NCBI RefSeq assembly: GCF_900109885.1
Contig: NZ_FOBS01000016.1
Location: 18,169 to 82,168 of the forward strand
From: Syntrophus gentianae
GTDB lineage: Bacteria; Desulfobacterota; Syntrophia; Syntrophales; Syntrophaceae
Length of the DNA stretch: 64,000 nucleotides
Direction of reading: 5' to 3'
Under the pieces are notes generated by a model. It was not told where the DNA came from, did not search any database, and saw only the letters and a list, made by a program, of their open reading frames with translations. Positions 35,066 to 45,352 of the stretch are shown here, piece after piece (within the stretch, counting starts at the first letter, position 1; every line of letters starts with the position of its first letter). The translations under genes and the position numbers were made by a program.

Positions 35066-37132
35066 ATGAATGCGTACGGCCAAAAAACACTGGAATTCCA
35101 TTTACAGGAGGTAAAAGAGGGACGGAGGCGATTTGAAAACGCCTTTGAATCGGTCGCCAGGATGATTCTCGACGACAGCGACAAAATCGAAAAGGTTGTC
35201 GTCAACGGGAAAAGTACCTATGATTTTAAAGTGTTCCGCATGGGAGCTAAACACGTCGTCGGCATGTTTGATGAAATCAACAGTTTCGTATCCTTTGTCA
35301 AGGATGCCGCTGAAGGAGGATCTTCCGGGGAGATGGCCTTTGTCCTTGTCGGCGAACCGGGAAACGGGAAAACTTTTTTTGTCGATTCCGTATGCGCCCT
35401 TTACCGGCAATTCATTGCCCAGGAAGGAAACCGCCGCTACACCTTCAATTTCAAGAAGATCGATCAACTGGAAAATTACGGGAAAATCCGGATGATCCAA
35501 TCACAGACCTTTGAAGATCCGATGATTCTGGCCATGAATCTTTTCCCCTCCAGGAATGACAGCATGGACTATCTGTCCAGGACTTTTGGCTTTTCTGACA
35601 GCGAACTGGAAAAATATTTTGCGAATTACAAACCGCTGGGGGCATGCAGCGATTTTATCCTCAATGATATCCGAACTGTCACCAATGAGAACCTCGAAGA
35701 CATTCTCGATTTCTTCGAGGTTGTTCCCGTACCCCTCAGTGAAAGCCTGGGGACGATTACGGGAAAATACTCCGCCAAGGACAAAATAACCTCTTCCGCA
35801 GTGGATCTCCTGGGAGATGAATCCATCCAGCGACTTCTTCACCTGGCCGACCCCAACAACCCCTATCGCTTTGATCTGCGCCGGGGCGCATTGGCCAGGG
35901 TGGCCGGTGGAGGGATCCATTTCAGTGACGAAATCTTCAAGAACAAGAAGGATCTTGTGCAGGTCTACCTTGGTGTGATTCAGAACAGGAATATCGAAAT
36001 AGACGGATTTCGCTGGCCCATTGACACCCTGATCATTGCAACCAGCAACAATTCAGAATTCAATAGATTCCTCTCGGAAAAGGAAGAGGCGCCCATCGTC
36101 GATCGTTGTCGGATCTGTTATGTGGCCCATAACACGAATTACCACCTGCAGAAATATCTGACCGATTATGCCCTTGGCAGTGAAGTGAAGACTACTCTGA
36201 CGAAGGAACAGCTCCACCAGGATCCGAATCTGAATTATGCCGCTTCCCTGGTCGTCGTTTTCTCCCGGCTGCCGCGGTCGGAAAAACTGACCCCGCTGGA
36301 AATGCTGAGACTCGCAGCAGGGGAAGTAGCCGGGGAGAAGAGCATCAAAACCCTTGCCGAGGTGATCGACATCCTCAATCACGAACCGGATATCACAAAA
36401 CGATTCGGGCAGAAGGGATTGGGACAGAGATCGCTCGGACGGGCCCTGCAGCTGCTCATGGAAACATCGGAAACAAACGAAGGCCGCTGCATGTTTGCCG
36501 AGGATATCTTCAAGGCGATCGAAAAGGTCATTCTGGACTATATTACGGACGCCAACGAACGTACCAAATATTTCGAAGATATCAAGATCGCCCGGGGGCT
36601 TTACCGTGAGCGGATCATGACGGAGATGTTCAACGCCTATATGGACGAGCCTCTCGCCGTGAAAAAGGATGTCATGAATTATGTCAATATGATTATCGGT
36701 ATCGATGCGGAAAACCTTGGTCCGGACAGGATGTGGAAATACAAGGATCCGCAGACCGGGCAGTTGAAAGCCCTGAAGATCGACGAACGCTATGTCCAGA
36801 GCGTGGAAGAACGGCTCGGTCTGAAAACGAAGGAACAGCGTGAATCCTTCCGCACATCCATCCGTAAGATTTATGGTCAGAAAATGTCCATCGACACGAA
36901 TTATGATTTTATGGACAATGTTGAACTCCTGAAGGCCGTGACCGATGTCCGCCTGAAATCGGATATTGCCGGAGCGGGAAGCCTTATCGGCGCCCTGGCG
37001 AACCGAACCAATGAAGAAAATCAGAAACTCTATGATCGAATGATTGACACCATGCTCAATAAGCTTAATTACTGTAAAACCTGCGCCCAGAAGACGATCG
37101 AATATTTCTGTACGCAAAGCGACGAACAGTGA
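35066..37132 (+). CDS. prkA: PrkA serine protein kinase (YeaG-like AAA+)
   Basis: 688 residues from the ATG at 35066, which has GAGGAGG 5 nt upstream (an earlier TTG at 35048 lacks this). N-terminal AAA+ module with Walker A GEPGNGKT (96-103) and a C-terminal PrkA kinase-like domain. In Bacillus PrkA acts during sporulation; in E. coli the homologue YeaG works with YeaH in nutrient-stress response. First gene of a four-gene operon with yeaH/yhbH 40 nt downstream. Its target is unknown. Confidence 0.93.
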   Translation: MNAYGQKTLEFHLQEVKEGRRRFENAFESVARMILDDSDKIEKVVVNGKSTYDFKVFRMGAKHVVGMFDEINSFVSFVKDAAEGGSSGEMAFVLVGEPGNGKTFFVDSVCALYRQFIAQEGNRRYTFNFKKIDQLENYGKIRMIQSQTFEDPMILAMNLFPSRNDSMDYLSRTFGFSDSELEKYFANYKPLGACSDFILNDIRTVTNENLEDILDFFEVVPVPLSESLGTITGKYSAKDKITSSAVDLLGDESIQRLLHLADPNNPYRFDLRRGALARVAGGGIHFSDEIFKNKKDLVQVYLGVIQNRNIEIDGFRWPIDTLIIATSNNSEFNRFLSEKEEAPIVDRCRICYVAHNTNYHLQKYLTDYALGSEVKTTLTKEQLHQDPNLNYAASLVVVFSRLPRSEKLTPLEMLRLAAGEVAGEKSIKTLAEVIDILNHEPDITKRFGQKGLGQRSLGRALQLLMETSETNEGRCMFAEDIFKAIEKVILDYITDANERTKYFEDIKIARGLYRERIMTEMFNAYMDEPLAVKKDVMNYVNMIIGIDAENLGPDRMWKYKDPQTGQLKALKIDERYVQSVEERLGLKTKEQRESFRTSIRKIYGQKMSIDTNYDFMDNVELLKAVTDVRLKSDIAGAGSLIGALANRTNEENQKLYDRMIDTMLNKLNYCKTCAQKTIEYFCTQSDEQ

Positions 37133-37172
37133 AGTCCGTCTGGAATAAAATCATCTGTGTGAGGTCCCTGTC

Positions 37173-38411
37173 ATGACTCTGCCGAGAAGCCTTTATAGTC
37201 TCTGCGATATGACTGAGATGCAGGATGTCGGTCCGGCCGAAATTCCCTATTCTCAACGGATGACGTCCATTGGCGATCTCCTGGAACGGGACACCCAGCG
37301 GGAGAAGGACGGTTTTCCCCGAAAAATCCGGATCGGGCGGCTTTTCAAGCCCACCCGTGGCGAGAAAGAAAAGATTGTCGTTGTTCCAACAACCGTTGAA
37401 GAGAAACTGATGCATGACACGAGGCCTCCCAAACCGGAAGAAGAATCGGACGCCGGAGGCGGTTCAGGCGAAGGGGAAGAAGGGGACATCATCGGGCAGG
37501 AACCGCTTCACGGGCAGGAAGGGGCCGGAACAGGTTCAGGCGGCCAGGGGGAAGGCGTCGAGCATGAAATGGAGGCCGGCGCTTACGAACTGGGGCGTAT
37601 TCTGACGGAACAATTCGAGCTTCCCAACCTCAAGAACAAGGGGATGAAGCGCTCTCTCAAAAAAGTCACCTATGATCTGACGGACCGGAATGAAGGATTC
37701 GGGCAGGTCCTGGATAAGAAAGCCACATTAAGAAAAATCCTTGAAACCAACATCGCCCTCGAAAACATTCCCGATGTCATGGATATCGACCTGGCAAGCC
37801 TGATCGTTTCGCCGGCAGACAGCGTCTACCGGATTCTATCCCAGGAAAAAGATCTGGAATCACAGGCCCTCGTATTCTTTGTCCGGGATTATTCGGGTTC
37901 CATGTCGGGAAAACCGACGGAACTCGTCGTTTCGCAGCATGTCCTCATCTACAGCTGGCTTTTGTACCAATATGACCGGCAATTGCTCACGCGCTTCATC
38001 CTCCATGATACGGAAGCCAAGGAAGTTCCTGATTTTCATTCTTACGCCAGCCTGAAAATAGCCGGAGGAACGAAAATGGGTGCGGCGTACCGATTGATTA
38101 ATTCGATTGTGGAAAAGGACAACCTGGATCGCGATTACAATATCTATGTTTTCCATGGTACCGATGGGGACGACTGGGACAGGGAGGGTAAGGAGACGAT
38201 TCCGGTAATTCAGAAGATGATCCGTTACTGCAGCCGAATCGGAATCACCATCACCGCTGTTCCAACGGCAACGGGGCCCACATGGGCGGAAGCGTATCTC
38301 CGGGATTCAAAAGTTCTAGAGGAATTTCCGCAGGAAATAAAGCTCGATGTGGTTTCGGAGGATGCGGAAGAATCCCGGCTCATTGACGGCATTAAGAAAT
38401 TGATCTCATAA
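37173..38411 (+). CDS. yeaH: YeaH/YhbH family protein (DUF444, VWA-like)
   Basis: 412 residues. A disordered Gly/Glu-rich stretch (about 88-135) is followed by a VWA-like domain with the MIDAS-type motif DYSGSMSG (Asp239). The family is always coupled to PrkA/YeaG and often to SpoVR. It is thought to be a functional partner of the kinase, possibly recruiting substrates. It ends 4 nt before the spoVR ATG. Confidence 0.92.
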   Translation: MTLPRSLYSLCDMTEMQDVGPAEIPYSQRMTSIGDLLERDTQREKDGFPRKIRIGRLFKPTRGEKEKIVVVPTTVEEKLMHDTRPPKPEEESDAGGGSGEGEEGDIIGQEPLHGQEGAGTGSGGQGEGVEHEMEAGAYELGRILTEQFELPNLKNKGMKRSLKKVTYDLTDRNEGFGQVLDKKATLRKILETNIALENIPDVMDIDLASLIVSPADSVYRILSQEKDLESQALVFFVRDYSGSMSGKPTELVVSQHVLIYSWLLYQYDRQLLTRFILHDTEAKEVPDFHSYASLKIAGGTKMGAAYRLINSIVEKDNLDRDYNIYVFHGTDGDDWDREGKETIPVIQKMIRYCSRIGITITAVPTATGPTWAEAYLRDSKVLEEFPQEIKLDVVSEDAEESRLIDGIKKLIS

Positions 38412-38415
38412 GAAA

Positions 38416-40071
38416 ATGGAACTCATCAATCAGCATACCAAAGGGATTATGGAGGGTTGTAAGGAACGGGCCCGCGACGCAGGGCTGCGATTCCAGAACG
38501 AGACGCTTGAATATATCGTGACCAATAAAGACCTCCTTGAACTGGGGCCGAAGAATATGATTCCCACCCTTTACGACTACTGGGTCCATGATGTGGAGGT
38601 CCTCCATGAAAAGGGAAAATATGAATTGTACCCTTACAATCCCTATGAGACGGTCATCAACACCAAGCCGGCCATCTCTTTTTACAATGACAACAACCCG
38701 GACTGGCTGAATGTCATGATTTTCTATCATGTCCTGGCCCATATCGACTTCTTTCAGAACAATCTGCTCTTCCGGTCTACCTGGGATGAAGATTTTACCG
38801 GCCAGGCCCTGGCGGACAAGCGGAACATCGCCATGCTCCGATCAGAAAAAGGGCGCTGGGTCGATTACGTCATCGAGTTTACCCGCGGGATCGACAATCT
38901 TGTTGATCTCTTCGGAGAGCTGTCCCTGTTGAATTATCCCGCCGAGATCAATGCCTCCAGCCGTTTAAATTATTATTTCGATGTTTTCCTGCAGACGGTT
39001 CAGCAAGTCTCATACTCTTTCTATTTGAAGGAGATCGAACGCTACAACAAGACCCTGGAAGCGTACGGCGGAATGGCTGAATCCGTTTTTTTCTCCGATA
39101 CGGCGAAGAAATATCCGGAATTCGAGGCCATGTATGGAAAGCAGAAACGGGAAGAGGAGGCGCCTCCCCGGGACTTGATCCAATATCTGCAGGAGTATTC
39201 CCCCTTTCTGCAGCGACCGGAAAATATCTGGATGAAGACCGTTATGGAAATTGTCCGGCGCACTTCTCTGTACTTTCAACCCCAGATCCGGACGAAAATC
39301 CTCAATGAAGGATGGGCCAGTTACTGGCATGACATCCTCTTCATGAGCGATGACCGCATTAAAGGCAATGAGGTCTCTTATGCCCTGGTGAACGCCAAGG
39401 TCACTGCTTTGAGCCGGTTGGGAATCAATCCCTACGCCCTGGGAATGAGACTTTTTTCCTATCTGGAGGATTCTGCGGAAAAGGGAAGGGTCTCTTACGA
39501 ATTTCACCGCTTGAAGGACGCCGATCAGCGCCGGAAGTATGATCTTCATACCGGTCAGGGCCGCTCCTTTGTTTTTGACGTTCGGGAAAACTTCACGGAT
39601 TTCACCTTTATCAACACCTTTGTGGACCAGGGGTTTGTAGATGCACACCGGCTTTTTGTGGCGGGACGCAGACTCAACCGACAAAAGGGCGTCTGGGAAT
39701 ATTTTGTCAAAAGCCGGAAAGCAGAAGACTACAAGCAAATGCTCCTGAATTCCCTTTACCATCCGCCCCATGTCATCCTTGATGAGGAAAAGGGAGAGGG
39801 CGGTTCCCTGTATCTGAACCATCAATACGAAGGGAAACCCCTGGTTAAGGAATACATTGCCAATACCCTCCTGGGCATCGAGTACCTGTGGGGGGGAAAG
39901 GTCATGCTGGAAACAACGGAGCTGGTCAAAGAAGCGAAGGAGGAAGACTGGAAGCAGGCCTACCAGGTACCCAGATACATTCTTGCAGATCAGGAAACGA
40001 CGGAGCAGATGATACCCAGAAGGGTCCTGTATACCATGGATAACCGCAAACTCACCAGGGAGCTGCTGTAG
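38416..40071 (+). CDS. SpoVR family protein
   Basis: 551 residues, full-length compared with Bacillus SpoVR and E. coli YcgB. The His-containing FYHVLAHIDFFQNN and the LNEGWASYWHDILF segments are hallmarks of the family (the latter HExxH-like in character but not a classical zinc protease). Needed for spore cortex formation in Bacillus; role in Gram-negatives unknown. Tightly spaced between yeaH and the second PrkA-like gene. Confidence 0.92.
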   Translation: MELINQHTKGIMEGCKERARDAGLRFQNETLEYIVTNKDLLELGPKNMIPTLYDYWVHDVEVLHEKGKYELYPYNPYETVINTKPAISFYNDNNPDWLNVMIFYHVLAHIDFFQNNLLFRSTWDEDFTGQALADKRNIAMLRSEKGRWVDYVIEFTRGIDNLVDLFGELSLLNYPAEINASSRLNYYFDVFLQTVQQVSYSFYLKEIERYNKTLEAYGGMAESVFFSDTAKKYPEFEAMYGKQKREEEAPPRDLIQYLQEYSPFLQRPENIWMKTVMEIVRRTSLYFQPQIRTKILNEGWASYWHDILFMSDDRIKGNEVSYALVNAKVTALSRLGINPYALGMRLFSYLEDSAEKGRVSYEFHRLKDADQRRKYDLHTGQGRSFVFDVRENFTDFTFINTFVDQGFVDAHRLFVAGRRLNRQKGVWEYFVKSRKAEDYKQMLLNSLYHPPHVILDEEKGEGGSLYLNHQYEGKPLVKEYIANTLLGIEYLWGGKVMLETTELVKEAKEEDWKQAYQVPRYILADQETTEQMIPRRVLYTMDNRKLTRELL

Positions 40072-40080
40072 GATTTTACG

Positions 40081-42369
40081 ATGAAAGCCGATAAGAACAT
40101 CATTCATCACCTTTCCCAGAAAATAACGGAACGCGAACATCGTGCGGCCATGCCGATGAAGGATTTTCTGAATGTCGCCGCCGAAAAGCCGCGTCTTATA
40201 TTCCGAAACATTTTCCAGATGCTCTATGACATGATTAAAAGCAATGTCGGGGAGGGTGTTGATGAATATCCCGATGATCCGGAATCGATTCACTATGTTT
40301 ATTATGATTGCACGAAACTCTTCGTTGAAGGGTCGGATCATCCCTTTTTCGCCGACCGCATTTTCGCCAACCGGTTGATCAATCTTTTTTCGGCATTCCG
40401 TCATGGAACCCAACAGAACAGAATCTATATCTTTATAGGGCCGCAAGGCTGCGGAAAGAGCACCTTTTTGAACAACCTGCTCATGAAATTTGAGCAATAC
40501 ACGAAAACCCCCGACGGTCTGACCTATGAAACCCTTTGGAGATTGAATTGGAAGGATCTCGGACATGCACCGGAACAGGATATCCCGGTCATTCTAAGCC
40601 AACTGCGGAATCTGGCAGATGAAACGCTGATACCGAAGAAGCATGCCCGCGAGGGTGTCCTGTCGCTTCCCATGAAGAACTATCTCGAAGTTCCCTGCCC
40701 AAGCCATGACCATCCTCTCCTGATCATCCCCAAGGCGTATCGCAAGGAGGTTTTGGATCAGCTGATCACCGACCGGAAATTCAAGGAAAAACTCTTTACG
40801 GAAAAACAGTATCAATGGGTATTCCGAGATAATCCCTGCACGATCTGCATTTCTCTTTATCAGACGCTCCTGAATCTCCTCGATGCTCCGGAAAAGGTTT
40901 TCGATATGGTTTTTGCCCGGCCCTATGAGTTCAATCGACGGCTGGGCCAGGGGATCAGCGTTTTCAATCCTGGAGACAAGATCGCCAGAACCAACATCCA
41001 CACGAACGAATTGCTGCAAAGTCAATTGAACAATCTGCTCCGGGACAGTAACCGTGTAAAATACATTTTTTCCCGGTACGCAAACACAAATAACGGAATC
41101 TACGCGATTATGGATGTCAAGGACCACAACAAGGAGCGGTTGGCAAATCTGCACGGCATCATCAGTGAAGGGGTTCACAAGGTTGAAGATATTGAGGAAA
41201 ATGTGAATTCACTCTTTCTTGCCCTCATGAATCCTGAGGATCGCGGAAATATTGTCGGCACCCAGTCCTTCATCGATCGGATCAGCTTTATCCTCGTTCC
41301 CTATGTCCTGGATTACAATACGGAAGTGAAGATCTATAAAAACACCTTCGGCAGCCAGATCGAAACGATGTTTCTTCCCCGGGTCCTGCAGAATTTTGCC
41401 AAGGTGATCATTTCCACGCGGTTGAAAGAGCAATCCGTCAGTCTGCTGGATTGGATCGGCGATCCGGAAAAGTACCAGCTTTACTGTGACAGCAACCTGC
41501 AACTCTTGAAAATGGACATTTACGCCGGGGTCATCCCCTCATGGCTGACACAGGAAGATCGAAAATCTTTTACCGCCAGGAGAAGACAGAGCATCATTGC
41601 CGACTCGGAGATGGAAGGGAACGCAGGATTTTCAGGACGTGATTCCATCAAGATTTTCAACGAATTTTATACTTCCTATGCCAAGGAAGGAACTCTGATC
41701 AACATGGCCATGGTCTGTAATTTTTTCCGTCAACATAGAAAGGAGCTGTCGGCTTCCATCCCGGACGGATTTTTGTATTCTCTCGTAAATTCCTATAACT
41801 ACACCGTGCTTCAGGAAGTCCAGGAATGCTTGTACGATTACAATGAGGAGCGTATTGCCAAAGATATTCAGAACTACCTCTTTGCTGTCAATTTCGAAAC
41901 GGGCCGTACCGAAAGATGCATTTACACCGGAGAAATCATCGATATTTCGGACGATTATTTTGAAGCCTTTGAGCGTCTGATCCTTGGACATCAAGCTGAT
42001 GCAGATAAGAGGCAAAAATTCAGGAAAGAAGTCCAGAGCCAGTACATATCCAAGACATTGACCCAGGACATCCTGCTGGAAGGAAAATTCATTACGGAGA
42101 CGGATGCCTACAAATCCCTGCGGGAACGCTATGTTCACAACCTGAAAGAAAAAGTGATGGACCCCTTCATGAAAAACGACAACTTCCGCAGAGCCATCAA
42201 GGATTACGGTGCAGAAGCCTTTAATGCCTATGACAAGAGAATCCGCAGGGAAGTTCGTTTCCTTATTGAAAATCTCATGGGGAAATACGGATACACCGAG
42301 CAGGGGGCAAAAGAAATCTGTATTTATGTCATCGATAGCGACCTGGCCAAAACATATACATCGACTTGA
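40081..42369 (+). CDS. Second, divergent PrkA-like AAA+ ATPase/kinase
   Basis: 762 residues. Walker A is GPQGCGKS at 120-127, preceded by an N-terminal extension longer than in PrkA itself. The C-terminal half (FNEFYTSYAKEGTLINMAMVCNFF onward) has the helical features of the PrkA kinase region. It differs strongly from the first PrkA in the same operon, which also has the motif earlier (96-103). It follows spoVR by 9 nt. Two PrkA-type proteins with YeaH and SpoVR suggest a hetero-oligomeric signalling machine (inference). Identity to PrkA family is judged by layout and motif, not by alignment. Confidence 0.8.
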   Translation: MKADKNIIHHLSQKITEREHRAAMPMKDFLNVAAEKPRLIFRNIFQMLYDMIKSNVGEGVDEYPDDPESIHYVYYDCTKLFVEGSDHPFFADRIFANRLINLFSAFRHGTQQNRIYIFIGPQGCGKSTFLNNLLMKFEQYTKTPDGLTYETLWRLNWKDLGHAPEQDIPVILSQLRNLADETLIPKKHAREGVLSLPMKNYLEVPCPSHDHPLLIIPKAYRKEVLDQLITDRKFKEKLFTEKQYQWVFRDNPCTICISLYQTLLNLLDAPEKVFDMVFARPYEFNRRLGQGISVFNPGDKIARTNIHTNELLQSQLNNLLRDSNRVKYIFSRYANTNNGIYAIMDVKDHNKERLANLHGIISEGVHKVEDIEENVNSLFLALMNPEDRGNIVGTQSFIDRISFILVPYVLDYNTEVKIYKNTFGSQIETMFLPRVLQNFAKVIISTRLKEQSVSLLDWIGDPEKYQLYCDSNLQLLKMDIYAGVIPSWLTQEDRKSFTARRRQSIIADSEMEGNAGFSGRDSIKIFNEFYTSYAKEGTLINMAMVCNFFRQHRKELSASIPDGFLYSLVNSYNYTVLQEVQECLYDYNEERIAKDIQNYLFAVNFETGRTERCIYTGEIIDISDDYFEAFERLILGHQADADKRQKFRKEVQSQYISKTLTQDILLEGKFITETDAYKSLRERYVHNLKEKVMDPFMKNDNFRRAIKDYGAEAFNAYDKRIRREVRFLIENLMGKYGYTEQGAKEICIYVIDSDLAKTYTST

Positions 42370-42423
42370 TGTCTTCCGAAGCCGGGGTTTTTTCCTGATG
42401 ATGGAGAATCGGGTATTTGCCCT

Positions 42424-42873
42424 CTAAAGTCCGGCGACGGTCTGCGCAAGAACCGGATCTTCAAGCAGCCTTTTGGCAAAGCGGATATACTTGGCTACAA
42501 TGGCCCGGACGGCGAGCTGCAGCGTAAAGGTGCGGAGGGGTTTTTCGATGAGATAGGAAATGTCCGATGCAATGCACATGTCGACGATATTGGAGCTCGC
42601 GTTGCCCGTGATGATGATCGTATCCTCATAGGCCATGGGAAACTTGTCGGCTATGGCGTCCAGGAAGCTGAAGGCTGTTTCCTGACCGAGGAAAACATCC
42701 AGGATAAAAATGGCCACCCCCGCTTTTTTCTGCCGGCAGTGCGCAATGGCGGCGTCAACATCGGTAAAGGAGAAAACATCCCCCCAGGTGTAGAAAGTTT
42801 CTATCGTCTCGGCAATGACGGAACAAACGACCGGTTCATCATCTACAATAATGACATCAATGCTTTCAGACAT
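42424..42873 (-). CDS. Single-domain response regulator (receiver only)
   Basis: 149 residues of CheY-like receiver: acidic triad DDE (11-13), phospho-acceptor Asp59 in FILDVF, Thr in IIITGNA, Lys in EKPL. A ~30-residue helical tail but no output domain. It faces the end of the prkA operon and is divergent from a sigma54 activator, so it may connect phosphorylation signals to either. No histidine kinase is adjacent. Confidence 0.88.
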   Translation of the reverse strand: MSESIDVIIVDDEPVVCSVIAETIETFYTWGDVFSFTDVDAAIAHCRQKKAGVAIFILDVFLGQETAFSFLDAIADKFPMAYEDTIIITGNASSNIVDMCIASDISYLIEKPLRTFTLQLAVRAIVAKYIRFAKRLLEDPVLAQTVAGL

Positions 42874-43139
42874 GTTCCCGCCTCCTTATCCCGAAGTAAA
42901 ATCAGCATAACTTAACATCATGAATTATCATGCTAACATAGCAGGCAGAAATTTTCAAAAAAAGACTGGCGATATCTTTAAAAAGGTTTTTTGTGGCGCC
43001 TGTTGAGGGACGAAAGTTTTTTGGCAATCTGATTTACATCGTGATATCCTTTTTTTCCCTTGAAAAAGGGAGACCGGAACAGTCAGGGAGTTTTAAGTCA
43101 ATATAACGCTTTTATTCAATAAAGGGTGGAAAAGCTTAA
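42874..43139. other. Divergent promoter region between response regulator and sigma54 activator
   Basis: About 265 nt, A/T-rich. TTTTTCCCTT/AAAAAGGG (43050-43070) is a small hairpin. No clear -24/-12 element was found. Both genes start from here in opposite directions. Confidence 0.4.
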
Positions 43140-45263
43140 ATGGTGACGACATCTCGATATGTGGATGCTTTGTTAACATCAGCGATGCCTTTGGCGGATA
43201 AGGATAAACTGTTGAAGACACTCCTTCGGATCACTTCCCTGCTCACAAATCCGTCCAATGTCGAAGAGATCATGCAGAAAATCCTCGACGATGTTGTCGA
43301 TGCCCTGGGATTTGATCAGGGAATTATTCGAATGTGTGACGGTTCCCGACAATTTCTGGAAACACGGGTCGTGAAAAATTATAAACCCGAAGAAGCGAAA
43401 AGGGCATTTTCCGTGGCCATCAATTTGAGTCATGACTGTGTCGCGTCCAAGGTCTATAAAACGGGACAGGCGATGGTCATCGAGGATGTGTCGACGGACC
43501 CGCGGATGACGGAGACGGATCGTCTCTTGACGAGACTCAATGATCGGGGATCCATATTTTGCGCCCCCCTGAAGATTGGAAACGTGGTTTTCGGGATTAC
43601 AGCAACGTGGTGCCGTCAGGAAACAAGCTTCTTTCCGGAAATGATGGATCTCTTTCTGACCTTTGCGAATCAGATGAGCATCATCATTCATAATGCGCAG
43701 CTTTTCGATAATAATGCCGAAAAAATCCGTCAGTTGACCGTTCTGGGAAAGGCCGTGTCCGAGATGAATTCCAGCTATGTCCTGGACAATCATATTCGGG
43801 AAGTCCTGACCGAAGCCGCGCTGGATATCTCCTCTGCATCCAAAGCCTTATTTTATATCATCGATGATGACAAGAACCGGTTCCTTATCCATGATGGGAA
43901 GCAGGTGACGACCGAAGAAAAGCAGCTCCGGAATTCACGGATTGAACCAAGCATCATTCCCCAGGCCATTTCATCGAATGCCATTGTCGTGAAGCAGCCT
44001 CCTATTACAGAGGATGGCTCCATTCCAATATTTGACGGGCTTGATTCGGAGTTGGCCATTCCGCTGCATATCGGGGACAAGTTCAGGGGGGCTTTGTATC
44101 TTGCAAAAGAGCGGAGCCAGTATACGCCGGATCAGATCAATGTTCTGGATATCCTGGTGAAAAATGCCTGCACGGCCTATGACAACTCCATCATGCATTC
44201 CCTGCTGTCCCGTGAGGCAAAGTCCTTGAAAACAGAAGTTGAGAAGCTCAAGGAGCGTGAGGATTTCCTTCTCGGCTTTGACAACATCATCGGGACCTCC
44301 ACCAAAATGGCCGGCATTTTTCACGTGATCAAGGAAGTTGCCGGTCATAACACGCCGGTCCTGATTCAAGGTGAAAGCGGCACGGGAAAGGAGTTGATTG
44401 CCCGCGCCATTCATCGGCAGAGCAATCGAAACACCAGGGCCTTTGTGGATGTCAACTGCGCCGCCATCCCGGGGACGCTTCTGGAAAGCGAACTTTTCGG
44501 GTATGAGGCCGGGGCGTTTACCGATGCCCGGAAGAAAAAAATCGGTTTACTGGATTATGCCAATGGGGGAACGATGCTCCTCGATGAGATCGGTGACATG
44601 AGTTTTCCCCTGCAGGCTAAATTCCTGCGCGTTCTGGAAGAAGGACACATTCGTCGCCTGGGCGGAACGGAAAACATTCCCATCGATGTCCGCTTTGTGT
44701 TTTCCACGAACAAAGACCTGAGTAAAATGGTGAATGACGGCCTCTTTCGCGAGGATCTCTATTACCGGATCAGTGTTGTCCCGATTGTTCTGCCGCCCCT
44801 GAGAGAGAGGGGGGAAGACATCCTGTTGCTGGCCAAACATTATGTGAGGGAATTCAATAAAAAATTTCGCAAGAAGGTCAGAGGCTTCAGCAAAGAGGCG
44901 GAACAGATCCTTCTGGCCTACCGTTGGGCGGGCAATGTTCGAGAATTAAAAAATATCATGGAGCGGGTCATGATTCTGCAGAATGTCGGCACAACCATTC
45001 TGCCGGAAAATCTTCCCGCAGAAATGAGAGCCGCGGATGAAGGGGGCAACTATCGGATTTCCATGGATACTTTTCTCCCCAATCTCACCTCGGGAAGTAT
45101 GGATTACACGGCAATCACGGAAGAAATCACAAACAAAATCAAAGGAAAGATCCTGGAAAGGGCTTTGGAAATGAGTCGCGGCAGGAAATCGGAAGCAGCA
45201 AAACTTCTCAACATATCGCGCTACAAACTGATTCGGGAGCAGAAAAAAAGCGGGATTTCCTGA
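43140..45263 (+). CDS. Sigma54-dependent transcriptional activator with two GAF domains
   Basis: 707 residues. Two GAF sensor domains (about 20-185 and 205-365), a short coiled coil, then the AAA+ module with Walker A GESGTGKE (411-418), the sigma54 loop GAFTDA (about 458) and RFR-type residues. A C-terminal helix-turn-helix of Fis type (KSEAAKLLNISRYKLI) binds DNA. It would open RpoN promoters on ligand binding. Target genes unknown; the prkA operon and the hydrogenase operon are candidates by proximity only. Confidence 0.93.
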   Translation: MVTTSRYVDALLTSAMPLADKDKLLKTLLRITSLLTNPSNVEEIMQKILDDVVDALGFDQGIIRMCDGSRQFLETRVVKNYKPEEAKRAFSVAINLSHDCVASKVYKTGQAMVIEDVSTDPRMTETDRLLTRLNDRGSIFCAPLKIGNVVFGITATWCRQETSFFPEMMDLFLTFANQMSIIIHNAQLFDNNAEKIRQLTVLGKAVSEMNSSYVLDNHIREVLTEAALDISSASKALFYIIDDDKNRFLIHDGKQVTTEEKQLRNSRIEPSIIPQAISSNAIVVKQPPITEDGSIPIFDGLDSELAIPLHIGDKFRGALYLAKERSQYTPDQINVLDILVKNACTAYDNSIMHSLLSREAKSLKTEVEKLKEREDFLLGFDNIIGTSTKMAGIFHVIKEVAGHNTPVLIQGESGTGKELIARAIHRQSNRNTRAFVDVNCAAIPGTLLESELFGYEAGAFTDARKKKIGLLDYANGGTMLLDEIGDMSFPLQAKFLRVLEEGHIRRLGGTENIPIDVRFVFSTNKDLSKMVNDGLFREDLYYRISVVPIVLPPLRERGEDILLLAKHYVREFNKKFRKKVRGFSKEAEQILLAYRWAGNVRELKNIMERVMILQNVGTTILPENLPAEMRAADEGGNYRISMDTFLPNLTSGSMDYTAITEEITNKIKGKILERALEMSRGRKSEAAKLLNISRYKLIREQKKSGIS

Positions 45264-45294
45264 AAATAGTCATTGCAGTCCATATCATCTTATT

Positions 45295-45327
45295 AAAAAA
45301 GGCGTTCCCCGTAAAGGGAACGCCTTT
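45295..45327. terminator. Bidirectional terminator between the sigma54 activator and hppA
   Basis: GGCGTTCCC (45301-45309) pairs with GGGAACGCC (45316-45324) with a 6-nt loop; A-run before and T-run after give termination in both directions for two converging genes. Confidence 0.88.
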
Positions 45328-45352
45328 CAAATTAGAGGTTACTGTTTTTAAT

